Under the pieces are notes generated by a model, which was not told the origin of the DNA, searched no databases, and saw nothing but the letters and a program-made list of their open reading frames with translations. Shown here one piece after another: positions 4,491 to 7,685 of a stretch of DNA of 7,685 bases. Position 1 is the first letter of the stretch. Every line of letters starts with the position of its first letter. Source of the DNA: an uncultured Clostridia bacterium (GTDB taxonomy: Bacteria > Bacillota > Clostridia > Oscillospirales > Oscillospiraceae); contig CALZAG010000075.1 in assembly GCA_945613045.1 (NCBI GenBank), positions 1-7,685 on the forward strand, in the 5' to 3' direction. The position numbers were made by a program, and so were the translations under genes.

Positions 4491-5654
4491 AAGAAGCCCA
4501 AGGGTTCGTTTTTCAACAAAAAATTCAAGCTGACTCATCTTATAATAGTGTGCCTTGTAGTAGCGGCGCTCACTGCCGGAGCGACATATGCGCTCACTAT
4601 CGGCGGTATCGGCTCGAAGCAGTATTTTGACGACGCCAAAGCGTATGTCGAGATAGAGAAGATCATCAACGAGAACTATATAGGCAGCGTCGATGACGAT
4701 ACGCTTTTCAACGCCGCAGCATCGGCGATGGTCAGGAGTATAGACGATAAGTGGAGCTACTATATGAGCCCTGAGGAATATGCCGCCTATAAGCTGACCT
4801 CCTCCAATGAGTATGCCGGCATCGGTATAAGCGTCAAGCAGAATGACAGCGGAGATTTTGAGATCTTCTCGGTCGATTCAGGAACACCGGCGGAGGCGGC
4901 AGGACTTACTGCGGGCCAGCTTATAGTTTCCGTTGACGGACAACCTGTGGCCGACATGACGCTCAGCGAGATGCAGGAGCTTATCCGCTCCAAGCTCAAC
5001 AAGGATTTTCCGATGGTTGTGTCCGATAAAAAGGGCAACGAGGTCAGCGTCACCGTTGCGTGCGAGATCATCTACAAGGACCCGGTCTCCTCAAGGATGC
5101 TTGACGGGAATATCGGCTATATCAAGATAGCTAACTTTGAGGCCGGCAGCAGCGAGGGCACGATAAATGCGATAGAAAGGCTGGTCGCCGAGGGTGCGAC
5201 GTCGTTCATATTCGATGTGCGCAACAATCCCGGCGGACTGCTCAGTGAGCTCGTGTCCCTGCTTGACTATCTGCTTCCCGACGGCGACCTTTTTATCAGC
5301 GTCGATAAGCAGGGCAACGAGACGGTCAAGACCTCTGACAAGATCTGCCTCAGCAGCAAGATGGCGGTGCTCGTCAACGCCAATACCTACAGTGCCGCGG
5401 AGTTCTTTGCCGCTGCGCTTCAGGAGTATGACTGGGCTACCATCGTTGGTGAGCACACCACCGGCAAAGCCAGAAGCCAGATAACGCTTGAGCTTTCAAA
5501 TGGCGGCGCGGTGCATATTTCAACCCACAAGTATTTGACTCCGGACAGAGTTGATCTCTCCGAGGTCGGCGGCATAAAGCCGGATATCGAGGCTGTCAAT
5601 ACTAACGAAGATCCTCAGATACAGCTTAACGCGGCGATAAATGCGCTGAAATAG
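4488..5654 (+). CDS. ctpA: Membrane-anchored S41 C-terminal processing protease (CtpA-like)
   Basis: A 388-residue serine protease with a PDZ domain that cleaves proteins outside the membrane, often selected by their C-termini. A basic head and hydrophobic segment at about 15-37 anchor or export it. An alpha-helical cap follows, then a PDZ domain at about 105-195 (GIGISVKQND, GTPAEAAGL, DGQPVADM) and the S41 core. The core shows DVRNNPGG (243-250), the catalytic serine S302 in NTYSAAEFF, and the lysine K327 in GEHTTGKARSQ, 25 residues later as in the D1P/CtpA family, with Q331 four residues on. The usual GKG is GKA here. The start is TTG 4488 (see the separate site). In a group with ftsEX, the likely job is trimming or degrading cell-wall hydrolases or their regulators, by analogy with CtpA/Prc proteases elsewhere; substrates here are unknown. 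It probably shares the upstream transcript but is separated from it by two hairpins. Confidence 0.9.
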   Translation: MKKPKGSFFNKKFKLTHLIIVCLVVAALTAGATYALTIGGIGSKQYFDDAKAYVEIEKIINENYIGSVDDDTLFNAAASAMVRSIDDKWSYYMSPEEYAAYKLTSSNEYAGIGISVKQNDSGDFEIFSVDSGTPAEAAGLTAGQLIVSVDGQPVADMTLSEMQELIRSKLNKDFPMVVSDKKGNEVSVTVACEIIYKDPVSSRMLDGNIGYIKIANFEAGSSEGTINAIERLVAEGATSFIFDVRNNPGGLLSELVSLLDYLLPDGDLFISVDKQGNETVKTSDKICLSSKMAVLVNANTYSAAEFFAAALQEYDWATIVGEHTTGKARSQITLELSNGGAVHISTHKYLTPDRVDLSEVGGIKPDIEAVNTNEDPQIQLNAAINALK

Positions 5655-5703
5655 CCCAGGGGCATTCAGCTTTTAATATAGGATTTATAAAGGAGAGCTA
5701 AAC

Positions 5704-6192
5704 ATGGCTACGGAAAGCAGATTTAAAATGAGTCAGGAGCGTCTCGACGCTCTTAAAGCAGAACTCCAGTACCTTGAGACCGATAAGGCCAAGGAGGTAT
5801 CCGAGCAGATCAAGGAAGCCCGCAGCTTCGGCGACCTTTCCGAAAACAGCGAATATGACGAGGCCAAAACCGAGCAGGGCAAGCTGTATTCAAAGATAGC
5901 GGAGATTAAAAACCTCATTGAAAATGCAGAAATAGTTGAAAAGATAGACACCGGAGCCGGAAAAGGCACCGTTACCCTTGGCAGCGTCGTCAAGGTGCGC
6001 GACCTCGACGAGGGCTATGAGGATGAGTACACCATCGTAGGCTCTCAGGAGGCAGACCCCATGGCCGGCCGCGTATCCGATGATTCCCCCTTCGGCAGGG
6101 GCCTTTACGGCCACGTCGCGGGCGATAAGATAGATGTTGACGCCCCCGTCGGAGTTCTGCATTTCGAAATTATTTCCGTGGAAAATAACTGA
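5704..6192 (+). CDS. greA: Transcription elongation factor GreA
   Basis: GreA inserts its N-terminal coiled coil into the secondary channel of RNA polymerase and stimulates transcript cleavage, rescuing backtracked complexes. The 162-residue length is standard. The coiled coil spans about residues 8-80, with the tip motif GDLSENSEYDEAK (43-55) carrying the acidic pair D44 and E47 that hold the catalytic magnesium in GreA. The C-terminal FKBP-like domain (about 87-160) includes VTLGSVVKVRDLD, YTIVGSQEADP and the SPFGRGLYGHVAGDKI stretch. The ATG at 5704 follows AGGAG (5691-5695) at eight bases. It lies 49 bases after ctpA and 12 bases before lysS, so co-transcription with lysS is very likely. 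No convincing promoter or terminator is seen in the ctpA-greA gap. Confidence 0.95.
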   Translation: MATESRFKMSQERLDALKAELQYLETDKAKEVSEQIKEARSFGDLSENSEYDEAKTEQGKLYSKIAEIKNLIENAEIVEKIDTGAGKGTVTLGSVVKVRDLDEGYEDEYTIVGSQEADPMAGRVSDDSPFGRGLYGHVAGDKIDVDAPVGVLHFEIISVENN

Positions 6193-6204
6193 TGAGGATT
6201 GTGT

Positions 6205-7685
6205 ATGAGCGAGAATATGACTAATGAAACGGCGGCGCAGGAGCAGGACCTTGGAGAACTCCTCCTCATACGCCGCGATAAGCTGAAGAACCTGCAGGAG
6301 GAGGGGAGAGACCCCTTCCAGCAGACCAGATTTGTAAGAAGCGCGTACTCCGCGGAGATAAAGGGCGATTATGATGCCTTTGCGGAGAAGACCGTGCAGG
6401 TCGCGGGGCGCATCATGTCCAAGCGCGGCATGGGCAAGGCCATCTTCTGCCATATAAAGGATGACCGCGGCCAGATCCAGCTCTATATCCGCAAGGACGC
6501 TGTGACCGAGCAGGAGTTTGCCGACTTCCGCAAGTACGATATCGGCGATATTATAGGCGTGTCCGGCTATGTTTTCAAGACAAAGACCGAGGAGATCTCC
6601 GTCCACGTCGAGTCCGTCACGCTCCTTTCAAAGAGCCTGCGTCCTCTGCCGGAGAAGTTCCACGGCATGACCAACACCGAGCTCAAGTACCGCCAGCGCT
6701 ACGTCGATCTCATCATGAGCGATGCCAGCCGCCGCAACTTTGAGATACGCTCAAAGTTCATAAGCTATGTGCGCTCCTTCCTTGACGGACGCGGCTATAT
6801 GGAGGTCGAGACGCCCGTTCTCAACACCATTTCCGGCGGCGCGACGGCCAGACCTTTTATAACCCACCACAATACGCTGGATATCGATATGTATCTGCGC
6901 ATCGCCACCGAGCTCAACCTCAAGCGCCTCATCGTGGGCGGTATCGAGCGTGTGTATGAGATCGGCCGCATCTTCCGCAACGAGGGCATGGACACAAAGC
7001 ACAACCCAGAGTTCACGACCGTTGAGCTATATCAGGCCTACGCCGACTTCAACGACATGATGGATCTGTTCGAGGATCTGCTGTCCGGCGCCGCGCTGAG
7101 CATTCTCGGCACATATAAGTGCAGATGGCAGGAGCAGGATATTGACCTGACCCCCGGCTGGGAGCGTCTTACGATGGCGGAGGCTGTCAAGAAATATGTC
7201 GGCGTTGACTTCATGGCGATAGAAGGCAACGAGGCGGCTGTCGCCGCGGCGAAGGCCGCGGGAGTTGACATGGAAAAGGTCGAGCCAACCTGGGGGCATG
7301 CCCTGTACGAGACCTTTGACCAGCTTGTTGAGGAAAAGCTCATCCAGCCCACCTTCATCACCATGCACCCCGTGGACGTGTCGCCTCTGGCCAAGCGTTC
7401 GCCCAAGGACCCCAGGCTCACCGAGCGCTTTGAGCTGTTCATATGCCGCAGCGAGATGGGCAACGCCTTCTCCGAGCTCAATGACCCTATCGACCAGAAG
7501 GGACGTTTCCTCAAGCAGGTCGAGCTCCGCGACAAGGGCGACGACGAGGCGGGCATGATGGACGATGATTTCATCAACGCCCTTGAGTACGGCATGCCTC
7601 CCACAGGCGGCCTCGGCATCGGCATCGACCGCTGCGTGATGCTCCTGACAGGCATGAACTCCATCCGCGACGTCATCCTGTTCCC
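6205..7685 (+). CDS. lysS: Lysyl-tRNA synthetase, class II (3' end cut by the window)
   Basis: This enzyme attaches lysine to tRNA-Lys using ATP. The frame is open for 493 complete codons and runs off the window at ILF followed by CC. Class II LysS proteins are about 490-505 residues and usually end shortly after an RDVILFP motif, so probably only a few to about fifteen residues are missing. The N-terminal OB-fold that reads the anticodon covers about 64-145 (QVAGRIMSKRGMGKAIFCHI). The catalytic domain has motif 1 around 197-207 (GYMEVETPVLN), motif 2 in VYEIGRIFRNEG (250-261), HNPEFTTVELYQAYADF, and motif 3 GGLGIGIDR (468-476). HPVDVSPLAKRSP and GNAFSELNDP are also typical of LysS. The ATG at 6205 follows TGAGGA (6193-6198) at six bases and lies 12 bases after greA, a pairing frequent in Firmicutes. 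No frameshift is visible. Confidence 0.95.
   Translation, partial: MSENMTNETAAQEQDLGELLLIRRDKLKNLQEEGRDPFQQTRFVRSAYSAEIKGDYDAFAEKTVQVAGRIMSKRGMGKAIFCHIKDDRGQIQLYIRKDAVTEQEFADFRKYDIGDIIGVSGYVFKTKTEEISVHVESVTLLSKSLRPLPEKFHGMTNTELKYRQRYVDLIMSDASRRNFEIRSKFISYVRSFLDGRGYMEVETPVLNTISGGATARPFITHHNTLDIDMYLRIATELNLKRLIVGGIERVYEIGRIFRNEGMDTKHNPEFTTVELYQAYADFNDMMDLFEDLLSGAALSILGTYKCRWQEQDIDLTPGWERLTMAEAVKKYVGVDFMAIEGNEAAVAAAKAAGVDMEKVEPTWGHALYETFDQLVEEKLIQPTFITMHPVDVSPLAKRSPKDPRLTERFELFICRSEMGNAFSELNDPIDQKGRFLKQVELRDKGDDEAGMMDDDFINALEYGMPPTGGLGIGIDRCVMLLTGMNSIRDVILF

Noticed and set aside
4415..4630. A 71-codon plus-strand frame overlapping the hairpins and the start of ctpA
   Set aside because: It has no ribosome binding site, runs through the second hairpin and overlaps ctpA in another frame. 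The product is rich in Cys and Arg with no pattern.
5665..5690. A possible promoter for greA (TTCAGC with TAATAT or TTTATAA)
   Set aside because: The -35 and -10 candidates match consensus poorly and cannot be paired at 16-18 bases with good scores on both.
5890..7676. Minus-strand open frames opposite greA and lysS
   Set aside because: They lie opposite highly conserved GreA and LysS coding sequence and show no family features; codon bias of the true strand explains them.
1..7685. Mobile element, CRISPR array, tRNA or riboswitch anywhere in the window
   Set aside because: I found no transposase or integrase, no repeat-spacer pattern, no cloverleaf sequence and no recognisable T-box or other riboswitch motif.

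Overview
The window looks like a chromosomal housekeeping region of a low-to-moderate-GC Firmicute, most likely a Clostridia member of the Oscillospirales/Ruminococcaceae kind. This is inferred from the gene content and order (a CdaR/PucR-type regulator, ftsE, ftsX, an S41 protease, greA, lysS), from strong AGGAGG-type ribosome binding sites and from a DUF4830-type protein. I see no mobile element, CRISPR array, rRNA or tRNA.

Layout. Positions 1-97 are non-coding and hold a weak hairpin and a strong terminator for the minus-strand gene. A small membrane-anchored DUF4830-like protein is encoded on the minus strand (98-553). It is transcribed away from rsuA (622-1335, plus strand), a 16S rRNA pseudouridine synthase. 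The gap between them carries two divergent promoter candidates whose -10 boxes overlap. After rsuA come an AT-rich terminator and a near-consensus promoter. From there a run of plus-strand genes reads to the window end: a CdaR/PucR-like regulator (1512-2606), ftsE (2652-3203 as read, frameshifted; full extent to 3343), ftsX (3330-4217), a 31-residue membrane peptide (4228-4323), two tandem hairpins (4381-4452), the secreted or membrane-anchored S41 protease ctpA (4488-5654, TTG start), greA (5704-6192), and lysS (6205 to beyond 7685, lacking only its last few codons).

How they fit together. FtsE and FtsX form an ABC-type complex that, in studied bacteria, activates peptidoglycan hydrolases from across the membrane. 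CtpA-type proteases outside the membrane are known in other bacteria to control such hydrolases, so ftsE-ftsX-ctpA is a plausible cell-wall remodelling module. No M23/EnvC-like hydrolase activator gene lies between ftsX and ctpA; a tiny membrane peptide and structured RNA occupy that place. GreA and LysS are general transcription and translation functions that appear to share the same transcript.

Main points for a second look: a one-base deletion in an A tract of ftsE that puts a stop just before the switch-histidine region although the rest of the protein is intact in the -1 frame; the unannotated-type 31-residue peptide; the tandem hairpins and two-codon ATG-CCT-TGA overlapping the ctpA TTG start; and the shared -10 region between the first two genes. 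I do not see evidence for a wholly new system.
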